Notes: a model not told the origin generated them from the letters alone. 64,000 bases of DNA from Psychroserpens sp. NJDZ02 (GCF_004843725.1 NZ_CP039451.1:2734001-2798000), one strand, 5' to 3'; positions 54,599 to 63,485 are shown, counted from the stretch's first letter. Numbers and translations: made by a program.

Positions 54599-54771
54599 AA
54601 TCAAGAGTTGGTACGCTTTTGTAATGTCTAATTTTTGTTTGTAAAACACTCTCATATAAACCCGTAGCTATTTTTTTTGCATAAATGTTATAAGAAATTT
54701 GACGCAACCATTTCGGGATTTTAGCATCTATTAACAAAACAGTAATATCTATTAAAAAAAAAACAGTAATC

Positions 54772-55329
54772 ATGAAAAAAATAATTCTTTTAATATCATT
54801 CATAGGAATTTTAGCATCGTGTTCAAATGATGATTCTGAATCTGAAATACAAGAATTTGTGGCTGGAGAAGTGTCTGTCGGAATTAAAAGCGGAACAGAC
54901 ATAAATGACTTGTTTGAATTTATAAATATTTTTGACCATCAAGTTGATAATGTGAACTCATTGACCTTTAATTCAAATTTGGAATCAGACAATTTACAAC
55001 ACGTTTTAGATGTTCTTAATGAAAAAACTTATACAAATGATGGCGTAAATTGGTTTGTAACAGGTTATTTAGATTCGGAAACAAACGATATTACGATATT
55101 TCCAAGACTTTTTGGAATGGAAAATACTCAATACCAAACTGACTGGATTAATTCAATGAGCGAATTAGAATTGACAGAAAAACATAATACAGAATTGAAC
55201 AGCGGAATAATCCGTTTCTACGTTCCTGTTGGTAAAGAGATAGAATGGAGAAATCAATTTGCGAATTACGATATTGTCGATTGGTCTGAACTCAATTATA
55301 TTTCAGAAATTCAACCACACACGAATTAA
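54772..55329 (+). CDS. Lipoprotein of unknown function (array gene)
   Basis: 185 residues. Signal MKKIILLISFIGILASC with lipid-modified Cys17 then an acidic linker (SNDDSESE). The rest is mixed alpha/beta with no recognised family. It is followed within 20 nt by an IS1182 scar. Confidence 0.6.
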   Translation: MKKIILLISFIGILASCSNDDSESEIQEFVAGEVSVGIKSGTDINDLFEFINIFDHQVDNVNSLTFNSNLESDNLQHVLDVLNEKTYTNDGVNWFVTGYLDSETNDITIFPRLFGMENTQYQTDWINSMSELELTEKHNTELNSGIIRFYVPVGKEIEWRNQFANYDIVDWSELNYISEIQPHTN

Positions 55330-55348
55330 AAAAAACGGCTTACCACAC

Positions 55349-55613
55349 TGTTACCGTTGCACAACCCCTTAAAAAAGCACAAAACAGCTTAAAATCTTTG
55401 ATTTTAAGCTGTTTTTAATTTTAATACGCCATACTTTCTCTAAAATACAAGTGGCTTAAAACATCGCAATCAAACGCTTATTAGATGGTTTTTGGTGCTT
55501 TTAATAATAGCAAGTAGTCCCGCTATATTTTTTAGCAGATTTTTCATGTGTTTTTGTGCCTTACATTACTAAGTAAACCAAATTTCTATATCTTTAACAA
55601 CACGTTTTGCGAG
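55349..55613 (-). mobile_element. IS1182-family right-end scar, third copy
   Basis: TGTTACCGTTGCACAACCCC, the same hairpin and transposase end (here CFKPLVF-stop) as 53651. From about 55535 on it also shares the extra segment TTTTTCATGTGTTTTTGT and AAATTTCTATATCTTTAA with the 53651 copy. Confidence 0.7.
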
Positions 55614-55710
55614 AGGTACACCGTGTATAATTAATTGTTACTGCTAGCTTACTTAAGAAAATCCTTGCGGATTTTTTATCAAGTTTTTATTTGTTAAATT
55701 AGGAACTTAA
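55614..55710 (+). repeat. Gene-side half of a palindromic element, homologous to 53912-54016
   Basis: ACACCGTGTATAATTAATTG and the inner hairpin AAAATCC-TTGC-GGATTTT. The right arm and CCGTTRGC core are absent; an IS3 right end takes their place. Confidence 0.55.
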
Positions 55711-55715
55711 ACACA

Positions 55716-55775
55716 CCACTTAAATTATCAGCTTAATTCAATTTTTGACCTGTAGCCATATCTCAGGACAAGACA
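55716..55775 (+). mobile_element. IS3-family right-end scar
   Basis: AAATTATCAGCTTAA then the 3' terminus ending GGACAAGACA at 55766-55775. Only the last few codons of orfB are kept. The next gene starts 20 nt later. Confidence 0.75.
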
Positions 55776-55795
55776 TAAAAAAACTCAAGTAGGGA

Positions 55796-56704
55796 ATGAA
55801 ATATTTTTGGATTATTATAATACTTATGACGCTTTCTTGCGTAAAGAAAAAAAAAGAATTTATACAACCTAAAATTCTAATAAAAAATTCAGGGTTTGAT
55901 TTAACCAAATTAAGTTTTAACGAAGATGTCTTGACGCTAATGTCAAAATCATTAGACACCATTAATAATTATAAGAATGTTAATTATCCAACGGACGCAC
56001 AGAAAAAAAGTTTAGCTCAAAATAGTAAAGCAATTTATTTAGATGAAAAAAGATACTATTTCCAATTATTAGAATTGGACAGTGTTGCTCAATATTTTGG
56101 TTTAATGGCCGATAACATTAAAATAGAAACGGATTCAACTTTAAAAATACAGGCTTGTTGGTCTAATGCTAAAGTATTTGACAGTACAAAATTAGACTCA
56201 GTATTACATAAAATGTACGTTCATTATGGTAAAACCAATTGGATGAAAAATTATGAAGCTGAATTAGGCTTACAAAAAGTAGTTTATGCTAACACAGACG
56301 AAAATGGAAAAATCACACACGAAATAAAATATGAGGAGTATGAAATTGACTATGAAGCATACTTGTACGAATATAAAATCAATAATTTTGATAATTTTGA
56401 TCAATGGAGTTTAGCGGATAGAATTATTCAAGTTAAAATATCTGATGGAGTTGAATCAATAATAAACCTATCCTCTGGTCAAATAGAAAGAAAACCATAT
56501 TATAGTGTCGAGCTTTTAAGTATTCTAAAAAAAGAATATGAATTAATAAAAAAGACTTTAGCCTCAGAATCCACTAAATATAATTATCCCATGCGAATTG
56601 TGAAACCATATTATATTGAAGATTTAGATTTTTACCTCCATTTTAATAGGTTTTATATTAGTGAAACAAAAGATGGAAAAAAAACATATGACTTTAATAA
56701 GTAA
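55796..56704 (+). CDS. Lipoprotein of unknown function (array gene)
   Basis: 302 residues. MKYFWIIIILMTLSC with lipid-modified Cys15, then KKKK and a Tyr/Asp-rich mixed domain (FGLMADNIKIETDSTLKIQ, NWMKNYEAELGLQKVVYAN). No family recognised. The ATG is only 20 nt from the IS3 terminus, so its original promoter was probably lost. Confidence 0.58.
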   Translation: MKYFWIIIILMTLSCVKKKKEFIQPKILIKNSGFDLTKLSFNEDVLTLMSKSLDTINNYKNVNYPTDAQKKSLAQNSKAIYLDEKRYYFQLLELDSVAQYFGLMADNIKIETDSTLKIQACWSNAKVFDSTKLDSVLHKMYVHYGKTNWMKNYEAELGLQKVVYANTDENGKITHEIKYEEYEIDYEAYLYEYKINNFDNFDQWSLADRIIQVKISDGVESIINLSSGQIERKPYYSVELLSILKKEYELIKKTLASESTKYNYPMRIVKPYYIEDLDFYLHFNRFYISETKDGKKTYDFNK

Positions 56705-56777
56705 CCTATGCGCAACAATTTAATTAGATATAAATTTTAATATTTTTAAAAATCGCTTTGAATATATATAACCGTTT

Positions 56778-57092
56778 ATGAAAAATATATTAAAATATTC
56801 TACCTTTTTTGGACTAGGAGCAATAATGATTATTGTTCTTACTTATCTTTACATGCCAAATTTATCAGGAAGTGATGCAATGGGAAAGGGTATTGCAGAT
56901 GGATACAATACTATTGGATTTATAATATTTATTGTTCCTTACTCGCTTATAATTATATTTTCTTTGTACAAGTTTTTAATAAATCAATCTGAGTTTGAAA
57001 ATAAATCTATTTGGACTGTTATTCATATTATTCCATTCTTATTTGCTGTGTTGTATGTAATTGGAAATACTCTAGAGGCTATTCAAAATTGA
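56778..57092 (+). CDS. Three-helix membrane protein of unknown function (array gene)
   Basis: 104 residues with three transmembrane helices (about 7-27, 42-64, 80-98). The N-terminus MKNILKYSTFFGLGAIMII could also act as an uncleaved signal. It lies 73 nt after the lipoprotein gene; a shared transcript is possible. Confidence 0.55.
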   Translation: MKNILKYSTFFGLGAIMIIVLTYLYMPNLSGSDAMGKGIADGYNTIGFIIFIVPYSLIIIFSLYKFLINQSEFENKSIWTVIHIIPFLFAVLYVIGNTLEAIQN

Positions 57093-57348
57093 TTGTCATT
57101 GAAAAATAACTACTGCTAACCCCAGTAAAAGTTGCACAACCCATAATATTTTAATAAATTAAGTAAACTAAGTCTTTTTAGGGGGCTTGATTTTTATTGT
57201 TTATTAAGTTTTTCCTTTATTTTGGTGCGCTTAAAAGGAGGTCTATCGCCTTTTGAATACTGTGATTTTTTTTAATAAAAAGTCAAGTGCTTTTTGCTTG
57301 ACTTTTTGCTCGATTTTGTAATAGGTTTAGCTGATTTTTAAGATTATA
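57093..57348. other. Scar region with element-end-like sequence and a hairpin
   Basis: CTGCTAACCCCAGTAAAAGT then TTGCACAACCC (57113-57142) mirrors the gene-side core plus IS1182-end junction of the other scars, but the sequence behind it is different. A perfect 11-bp hairpin AAAAAGTCAAG/CTTGACTTTTT lies at 57277-57307. No ORF. Confidence 0.45.
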
Positions 57349-57431
57349 TTTAGGTTATAAAACACCTGATATGGTATATAAATTATCAGCTTAATTCAAT
57401 TTTAACCTGTAGCTATATTTCAGGACAAGAC
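57349..57431 (+). mobile_element. IS3-family right-end scar
   Basis: TATAAAACACCTGATATGGT, KLSA-stop codons and the terminus GGACAAGAC. Fourth IS3 right end in the mosaic, again placed just before a gene. Confidence 0.75.
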
Positions 57432-57446
57432 TTATAAACCAACATT

Positions 57447-58130
57447 TTGAAACAAATACTATCAATTCTAATTTTTCTATTTTCTATTACAATTTATTCT
57501 CAAAACTTTGTGAATTTGAATTGTGAAATGGGATTTGAAAAAATTCAAGTAGAAACAAAACCTGAAGAACAAGTTTCCTATAAAACAATATACTCGCAAA
57601 AAGTTTATGGAAAAGAAAGCTTTGAATTCAGCCAAGGAATAATTGTGATTAAAAATATTAATGACCAAATTTCTCAAAATGAAATTATCGAAATTATAGG
57701 TCGTATAGCAGTTAATAAAAAATTCATCAAGATAATTGCTTTGCAAAGTTGTGATGCAGGCGAATTATACTTGCAACAAACGGAATTAACATCTGAACAG
57801 AAGAATTACTTAAGCGAAAATCTGATTGTAGAAATGGATATTGACTTACTCAAATCTTTATCAAAAAAGGAAAAGAAAAAACAAAGGAAAAAACGTGATT
57901 TAATAGAAACTGTTTCTAAAAAATCCTGCGACAAATTATCTCAATTAAATAAAAAGGACTTTACGCGTGAACAGTTTACGCAAATTGTTTCAGCTTTGAG
58001 TGCCGAATATGCCGAAAAAACAATGAATGTATACGAAATGTCATTTGAAGAAAGTGCGGGTATATTTGTAACAGATATGACCAATTACTTATTTTCGAAT
58101 TGTGGAGCACTCAAAAAATTGATGCAATAA
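57447..58130 (+). CDS. Exported protein of unknown function (array gene)
   Basis: 227 residues beginning with TTG at 57447 (LKQILSILIFLFSITIYSQ), a clear signal peptide; no ATG is available, and the start is only 16 nt from the IS3 terminus, which may have replaced the original one. The C-terminal part is helical and basic in the middle (KKEKKKQRKKRD). It contains conserved-looking Cys residues in LQSCDAGEL and SNCGALKK. No family recognised. Confidence 0.55.
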   Translation: MKQILSILIFLFSITIYSQNFVNLNCEMGFEKIQVETKPEEQVSYKTIYSQKVYGKESFEFSQGIIVIKNINDQISQNEIIEIIGRIAVNKKFIKIIALQSCDAGELYLQQTELTSEQKNYLSENLIVEMDIDLLKSLSKKEKKKQRKKRDLIETVSKKSCDKLSQLNKKDFTREQFTQIVSALSAEYAEKTMNVYEMSFEESAGIFVTDMTNYLFSNCGALKKLMQ

Positions 58131-58155
58131 TGATAACAAAGTAAAAAACACGTTT

Positions 58156-58347
58156 GCTAACAATATATATAGCAAATTGGGCGATTAGTGTTAAATCCAA
58201 AGGTCATTGTCTATTTACAAAGTCGCCAAATCTATTGATTTGGATTTAAACTAGAAAAGATAAAACAAAATAAAAAGATTTGGCTTGTGACTAAACTGAA
58301 AGTAATTACTTGTTTTCTGCCCCACTTGCCATATATTTAACGTTAGC
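58156..58347 (+). repeat. Complete palindromic inter-gene element
   Basis: Cores GCTAAC (58156-58161) and GTTAGC (58342-58347) pair perfectly. Arms ATATATAGCAAATTGGGC (58165-58182) and the complement of 58319-58336 match 15 of 18. Inside are two more perfect inverted repeats: TTAAATCCAAA/TTTGGATTTAA (58191-58201 / 58239-58249) and GCCAAATC/GATTTGGC (58225-58232 / 58277-58284). They overlap in pseudoknot order. Confidence 0.75.
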
Positions 58348-58381
58348 TGGAAGCTGAAGAAAAACTTACTGACAATAAAAA

Positions 58382-59425
58382 ATGAGAGTAATTAGAAAGT
58401 CAATAGAACAAACAACAGAGCATTATAATTTGATTTCGGAATATGAAAGCAAATATGATTTTCAAATGGATGTTGAAAAAGGTCTAAGCTCAATTTTTTT
58501 ATTTTCCCAGAACTTTCCTCTGAAAGCTGTTTCAGATTTTTTATCAGGAGAGAATTTTTCAATGTCTGAATGTTTTGAAGAAATAGAAATTTCATACCAT
58601 TTAATTAAATATGGTTTTTATAAGCAATCAATGATAAGTCTTAGGACGAGTCTAGAAATCGGTCTATTATCAATTTATTGGTCAATTATAGGAAAAGAAA
58701 GTTCTGAATTCAAACAATGGTTGTCATCTAAATTTGATACACCTTATAAAAATGAAAAATTCTGGAAAAAAATTAAAACAAATGAAAATATCAAACTTTT
58801 TGATTTAGAATTTAACCTGATTGAAGAAATTAAAAAGTTTGGTTTGTCCGACTTTGTGCACACTAAGGGAGTTAGGTATTCAAATTATGGAGAATTTCAA
58901 AGAAAGATAAAGGGACAAGATAAGTTTGAAAATTACCAAGAATGGCTAAAAAACTTTAAAGATATTGTGCGGATTTTAGAAATCTTACACTTATTAAAAT
59001 TTCCCACTTTGAATATTCGATTTTCAACTGATTTTTTGCTGTCTAAGTTTGGCACCTTTGATAGTATTCCTCAGTTTGGTTCAGGGTTCGGAGATGAGAT
59101 GAATAACCTTTCTTCATTTATTCCACAAAATCAAATATCATTTATAAATGACATGGCTAATTCCGATGAAGAAGTGATTGAAATAAAAAAATGGATTAAT
59201 GAATTACCTGACTTAACAGAAGAAGAATTAGAAAGCAAAATACTGGATAATCAAAAGAGAAATATTGAAAGTTGTGGATTTGAAAACTGGAGTTCAAATA
59301 CAACGATTTATGACAGTAGAATAACTTCTGATATGATTATCAAACTTAGAGAGTGGTCAAAATCCAAGAATTTAATGACTTTTGAAAATATAATCGAAAA
59401 CCATAAAAAGAAAGCTAGCAGCTAA
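58382..59425 (+). CDS. Cytoplasmic protein of unknown function (array gene)
   Basis: 347 residues, no signal or membrane segment. Helix-rich N-terminal half with LISEYESKYDFQMDVEKGLS and SYHLIKYGFYKQSMISLRTS, reminiscent of HEPN-like or DUF5677-like bundles, but no RxxxxH catalytic motif stands out. The last codons lie within a few bases of the gene-side core GCTAACA at 59421. Family not recognised. Confidence 0.55.
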   Translation: MRVIRKSIEQTTEHYNLISEYESKYDFQMDVEKGLSSIFLFSQNFPLKAVSDFLSGENFSMSECFEEIEISYHLIKYGFYKQSMISLRTSLEIGLLSIYWSIIGKESSEFKQWLSSKFDTPYKNEKFWKKIKTNENIKLFDLEFNLIEEIKKFGLSDFVHTKGVRYSNYGEFQRKIKGQDKFENYQEWLKNFKDIVRILEILHLLKFPTLNIRFSTDFLLSKFGTFDSIPQFGSGFGDEMNNLSSFIPQNQISFINDMANSDEEVIEIKKWINELPDLTEEELESKILDNQKRNIESCGFENWSSNTTIYDSRITSDMIIKLREWSKSKNLMTFENIIENHKKKASS

Positions 59426-59625
59426 CAATGGTAACCGTTGCACAACCCCTTAAAACAGCTTGAAATCGTTGGTTTTAAGCTATTTTTAATTTTGACTCTC
59501 CGTATTTTCTCTAAAATGCAAGTGGCTTAAAACATACCATTCGCACGCTTATTAGGTGGTTTTTGGTACTTTTAATATAAGCAAGTAGTCCCGCTATACT
59601 TTCTGGCCTGTAAGCTTCCCATAAA
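59421..59625 (-). mobile_element. IS1182-family right-end scar, fourth copy, right border of the array
   Basis: GCTAACAATGGTAACCGTTG, then CACAACCCC and the same transposase end (CFKPLAF-stop) and hairpin as the other copies, shorter at the junction. It overlaps the last codons of the array gene, so the IS end sits directly on the gene-side core. About 80 nt later normal chromosome resumes. Confidence 0.75.
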
Positions 59626-59705
59626 ACCGAACTATTAAAAATTAAAAGGATAGTAGTTAAACGCCTTATCGGAATGACATTGGGTTAGAAATATTTTTTA
59701 ATTAG

Positions 59706-60356
59706 CTATTTTTTTTGTGCAATCAGTAGTGTGTTGGTACCTGTCACCTGTTCTAAGACAGTACAAGTAAAATGAGTCTGCTTTTTAAAATAATTAATCA
59801 CATGATATGGTTTGTCTTGCTTGTCTAAATTTATCCCCAAATTATAAAGGACAGTCCCTTTTGGGTTTATCATTTTAGATAAGGTATTACTAAACGTTTC
59901 TGTTAAAAATGGAGTAGGGACCTCTTGATCAATAAATAGGTCAACTATAATTAAATCATAGTTTGAAGTACAGGTGTTTACAAAATCTAAAGCATCACAA
60001 TTAAAGATGTTTATATTGTCAAAATGGGATAAGTTAAACTCGTTTTTTGCTATAGAAATTACTTTCTCATCAATCTCTAAGACATCTAATGTCCCGTTAT
60101 AATCAAATTTGTTTTTCAAAGAATGGACGATACTGCCGCCACCTAATCCAAGGAGTAATATGGAGTGACTGTTTTTAATATCTATTTTAGAAAGACCTGT
60201 TTCTAGAATGCGCTGCAAAGTGCCGTAAGAATAGTTTGCATTTTTACTATCTAATACTTTTCGACCGTTAATCCAAGTGACTTCTAATACGCCATTAAAA
60301 TCAGTGTCTATTTTAGTGGTTTGAGGCCAGATAAAACTCAGTAGTTTTTTCATCAT
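59706..60356 (-). CDS. Spermidine synthase-like SAM-dependent methyltransferase
   Basis: 216 residues. The Rossmann motif is LLLGLGGGSIVHSL with VLEIDEKVISIA, then FNCDALDFVNT and DLIIVDLFIDQEVPTPF, as in spermidine-synthase-type enzymes. The gatekeeper region and size are shorter than true SpeE, so the substrate is open. First ATG pair at 60356/60353. First core gene after the mosaic. Confidence 0.8.
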   Translation of the reverse strand: MMKKLLSFIWPQTTKIDTDFNGVLEVTWINGRKVLDSKNANYSYGTLQRILETGLSKIDIKNSHSILLLGLGGGSIVHSLKNKFDYNGTLDVLEIDEKVISIAKNEFNLSHFDNINIFNCDALDFVNTCTSNYDLIIVDLFIDQEVPTPFLTETFSNTLSKMINPKGTVLYNLGINLDKQDKPYHVINYFKKQTHFTCTVLEQVTGTNTLLIAQKK

Positions 60357-60521
60357 AAATTAAGAACAACGTATTACAAGATTAGTCGTTTGGTTTAGTT
60401 ACAAATTTAATTGTTTTTATATATTGTGATAGCAATTTATCATTATTAAATAATAGTATGTCTTTTAAATGTAGGCCTGTACTTTCGGTATTAAATAGGA
60501 TTAACAGGAAATATCATGTAT

Positions 60522-60566
60522 AAAAAAGCTCCTTTTATCACAGTATAGTACTGGATAAAAGGAGCT
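60522..60566 (-). terminator. Rho-independent terminator of the M3 peptidase gene
   Basis: Perfect 12-bp stem GCTCCTTTTATC/GATAAAAGGAGC (60528-60539 / 60554-60565), extended inside by CAGTA/TACTG, with an A run at 60522-60527 giving the T tract on the minus strand. Confidence 0.9.
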
Positions 60567-60585
60567 GTAATTATTGGTAGACGTC

Positions 60586-62742
60586 TTAGTTTTCTGTTGT
60601 CACAGGAAATCCGCGGTCTCTTAATAAGGCTTCAATTTTAGCATCTCGTCCTCTAAATTGTCTAAAAGCTTCAGCGGGATCCATGCTGTTTCTTGGCGCA
60701 AATAAGTACTTGACTAATTTATCAGCAACTTCTTTATCATAAAACCCTCCTGGAGCATCTTTAAAGGCTTCTGAGGCATCACTAGTTAATACATCTGCCC
60801 ACATGTAACCATAATAAGCAGTAGCGTAACCTTCACCAGAAAAAACATGACCAAAATGTGGCGTTCTGTGACGCATTGGTAATTCTTTTGGCATATTTAA
60901 TTCGACTAACGTTTCACGTTCAAATTTGTCAATATCAATATTTTCAGGATCAGCGAGGTGTAATTTCATATCCATTAGTGCAGACGCTAAATATTCAGTA
61001 GTACCAAACCCTTGATTAAAAGTAGAAGCTTTTTTGATTTTAGCCACTAAACTAGCAGGAATTGGCGCCCCAGTTTTATTATGTACTAAAAATTGATTGA
61101 TGACTTCATCTGTAGATAACCAACGTTCTAATAATTGACTCTGAAACTCGGTATAATCTCTAACACCTCCATTTAAAGTTGGGTATTTTACATTAGAAGA
61201 GAAGAAGTGTAACGCATGCCCAAACTCATGAAAAAAGGTTTGTGCATCATCCCAAGAGATTAATACAGCTTCTCCAGGCGCCGCTTTTACAAAGTTTGAA
61301 TTGTTTGACGCTAAGACTGTTTTTGGACCATCAAACGTCGTGTGACTTCTGTATGTTGTTGCCCAAGCACCAGAACGTTTTCCTGGTCTTGCAAAGGGAT
61401 CTAAATACCATAAACCAATATGTTTTCCAGACTCTAAATCGGTCACTTCCCAAACTTTAACGTCTTCATGAAATACGGGTACTTTACCTTCTTCAACAGG
61501 TGTAAACTTGTAATTAAATAAACGTCCAGCAGTGTAAAATAAGGCTTGAGTTAATTTGTCTAGTTGTAAGTATTGTTTCACCTCATCGCTATCCAAGTCG
61601 TATTTTTTCTGTCTTACTTTTTCTGCATAAAAACGGTAATCCCAAGATTCAATTTCAATTTTATTTCCTGAGGCATCAGCAACAGCTTGCATGTCTGCAA
61701 CTTCTTCTTTAACTCTTGCAATGGCTGCAGGCCAAACGGCTTCCATTAATCCCATAGCATTTTCTGGTGTTTTAGCCATACGGTCTTGTAAACGCCATTC
61801 TGCATAATTCTTATACCCTAATAATTCAACACGTTCTCTACGTAGTTTTAAAATATCGGCGATAAGTGTATTGTTATCATATTGGTCCCCATTATCTCCT
61901 CTAGAGTAGTAGTTGGTCCAAACTTGCTTACGTAATTCACGATTTGTACTGTACGTTAAAAAAGGATCCATTGAAGATCTTGTGTTGGTGATGGCATATT
62001 GCCCTTCCTTACCATTATCTGTTGCTATTTTTGCAGCAGATTTAATAAACCCTTCACTTAAACCGTCTAATTGGTCTTTGGTTAAATAGGTGATATAATT
62101 TTCTTCATCATGTAATACATTATCTCCAAATTTATTATAAAGTGTCGATAGCTCTTTGTTTATCTCAGCATACCGTTTCTTTTTAGTGGCATCTAATTCT
62201 GCACCATTCATTTCAAAACGTTTGTAAATAAGGTCAACAACACGTTGTTGATCTACTGGCAAAGGTTTGCTTTGCGACGCATCATAAACAGATTTGATAC
62301 GTTTAAATAATTTTTCGTTTTGATTAATTTTAGAAGTATAATCAGATAATTTTGGCGCTAGGTTACCTTGTACTTCTCTAAATTCTGGGCTACTCATATT
62401 ACTACTAAAAATACCGTAGTAAGTAAAGACGTTATCTAAACCGCTACCAGCACGTTCCATAGCTTCAATAGTATTTTCAAAAGTAGGTGCTTCTGTATTG
62501 TTGGCAATAGCATCTATATCTTCTAGACCTTTTTCCATACCTTCAAGAACAGCAGATTCTATTTGATCAACTTTCATTTTGTCAAAAGCAGGAACACCTC
62601 CGTAAGGTCCGGTGTAGTCTTTAAGCAGTATGTTATCAGACATTGGTTTTGCGGGTTCTGCAGTTTCAGCTTCTTTTTTACAACTCACACTAAATAGTAC
62701 AATAGTGCAGGTTAGGATAGAATATAATGTGTTTTTTTTCAT
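60586..62742 (-). CDS. M3 family zinc metallopeptidase, lipoprotein (peptidyl-dipeptidase Dcp type)
   Basis: 718 residues. Lipoprotein signal to Cys21 (LFSVSCKKEAE), then the M3 fold with FFHEFGHALHFF (HExxH at about 500-504) and a downstream Glu in FGTTEYLASALMDM. Also present: MRHRTPHFGHVFSGEGYATAYYGY, the conserved substrate region. M3 enzymes clear short peptides; a lipid anchor places this copy in the envelope. Monocistronic. Confidence 0.95.
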   Translation of the reverse strand: MKKNTLYSILTCTIVLFSVSCKKEAETAEPAKPMSDNILLKDYTGPYGGVPAFDKMKVDQIESAVLEGMEKGLEDIDAIANNTEAPTFENTIEAMERAGSGLDNVFTYYGIFSSNMSSPEFREVQGNLAPKLSDYTSKINQNEKLFKRIKSVYDASQSKPLPVDQQRVVDLIYKRFEMNGAELDATKKKRYAEINKELSTLYNKFGDNVLHDEENYITYLTKDQLDGLSEGFIKSAAKIATDNGKEGQYAITNTRSSMDPFLTYSTNRELRKQVWTNYYSRGDNGDQYDNNTLIADILKLRRERVELLGYKNYAEWRLQDRMAKTPENAMGLMEAVWPAAIARVKEEVADMQAVADASGNKIEIESWDYRFYAEKVRQKKYDLDSDEVKQYLQLDKLTQALFYTAGRLFNYKFTPVEEGKVPVFHEDVKVWEVTDLESGKHIGLWYLDPFARPGKRSGAWATTYRSHTTFDGPKTVLASNNSNFVKAAPGEAVLISWDDAQTFFHEFGHALHFFSSNVKYPTLNGGVRDYTEFQSQLLERWLSTDEVINQFLVHNKTGAPIPASLVAKIKKASTFNQGFGTTEYLASALMDMKLHLADPENIDIDKFERETLVELNMPKELPMRHRTPHFGHVFSGEGYATAYYGYMWADVLTSDASEAFKDAPGGFYDKEVADKLVKYLFAPRNSMDPAEAFRQFRGRDAKIEALLRDRGFPVTTEN

Positions 62743-62791
62743 ATAATAATAGATATTTTTTTTCAGCTTAAAAATACTTAAAAGTGAGTAG

Positions 62792-63478
62792 TTAATCTAT
62801 GATTTCTACTTTTTTAATATAGATATTTCTCATTGGCCAATCGGCTTCATCCACTTTAACCGCATTTATTTTATCAACAATGTCCATGCCTTTTATAACT
62901 TCTCCAAAAACAGTGTAATCACCATCTAAGTGGTACGCGTCTTGTTGGGTTATAAAAAACTCATAAGGAGAGGCTAGTTTGTGCGGATTTTCAACCTCAC
63001 TACTAGGCATGGATATGACACCTCTTTTATGTGTGTAGCCCCGTTTAGTATCAGTGGGTAATAAATAATGACCAATTTTATAACGTTTTGCAGCTACCTT
63101 TACATTGTCCGTGTTACCACCTTGAATGATAAAGTTTTTTACTACGCGATGAAACTGAGTGTTATCAAAAGCACCTTGTTTAGTTAAAAATATAAAATTG
63201 GCACGATGGAATTTGGTTTTGTCATATAATAAAATATCGATAGCACCAACAGAGGTTATAATACGGACTTTGTTTTCTTTGTTGTTAGTAGCATAGTCTA
63301 AAAAGAAATCCATCACATTATCCTTTGAGACATAAGGATATTCTCTAACAGGCGTGGTGTCTTTTTCAACGACTTTAGTCTCTGTTTTAGAAGTGTTGTT
63401 TTTGGTTTTAGACTTGGATTGTTTATCTTCACAATTAAGACATAAAAAACAAAAACCAACCAATAATAATACGCGCAT
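62792..63478 (-). CDS. Cyclophilin-type peptidyl-prolyl isomerase, lipoprotein
   Basis: 228 residues from MRVLLLVGFCFLCLNC; a start at 63508 would overlap the divergent NUDIX gene, so 63478 is preferred. Cyclophilin core: FHRVVKNFIIQGGNT, KRGVISMPSSEV, FFITQQDAYHLDGDYTVFGEVIKGMDIV. It is the fourth folding-catalyst-type protein of the window counting the FKBP/cyclophilin genes at the left end. Confidence 0.9.
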   Translation of the reverse strand: MRVLLLVGFCFLCLNCEDKQSKSKTKNNTSKTETKVVEKDTTPVREYPYVSKDNVMDFFLDYATNNKENKVRIITSVGAIDILLYDKTKFHRANFIFLTKQGAFDNTQFHRVVKNFIIQGGNTDNVKVAAKRYKIGHYLLPTDTKRGYTHKRGVISMPSSEVENPHKLASPYEFFITQQDAYHLDGDYTVFGEVIKGMDIVDKINAVKVDEADWPMRNIYIKKVEIID

Positions 63479-63485
63479 TTTTAAA

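Noticed and set aside
57277..57307. Terminator of the membrane-protein gene at 56778
   Set aside because: The hairpin is perfect but lies 185 nt behind the stop inside a scar of uncertain origin; its owner is unknown, so it is only mentioned within the scar.
58156..58347. Simple rho-independent terminator
   Set aside because: The element is 192 nt with core repeats at both ends and two inner repeats and recurs between other genes; too complex for a terminator, though parts might stop transcription.
47400..59440. CRISPR array as explanation of the repeats
   Set aside because: Repeats are long palindromes 0.5-2 kb apart around genes, not short direct repeats with equal spacers, and no cas genes are near.
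61242..61460. Plus-strand 72-codon frame
   Set aside because: Lies wholly inside the M3 peptidase gene on the other strand.
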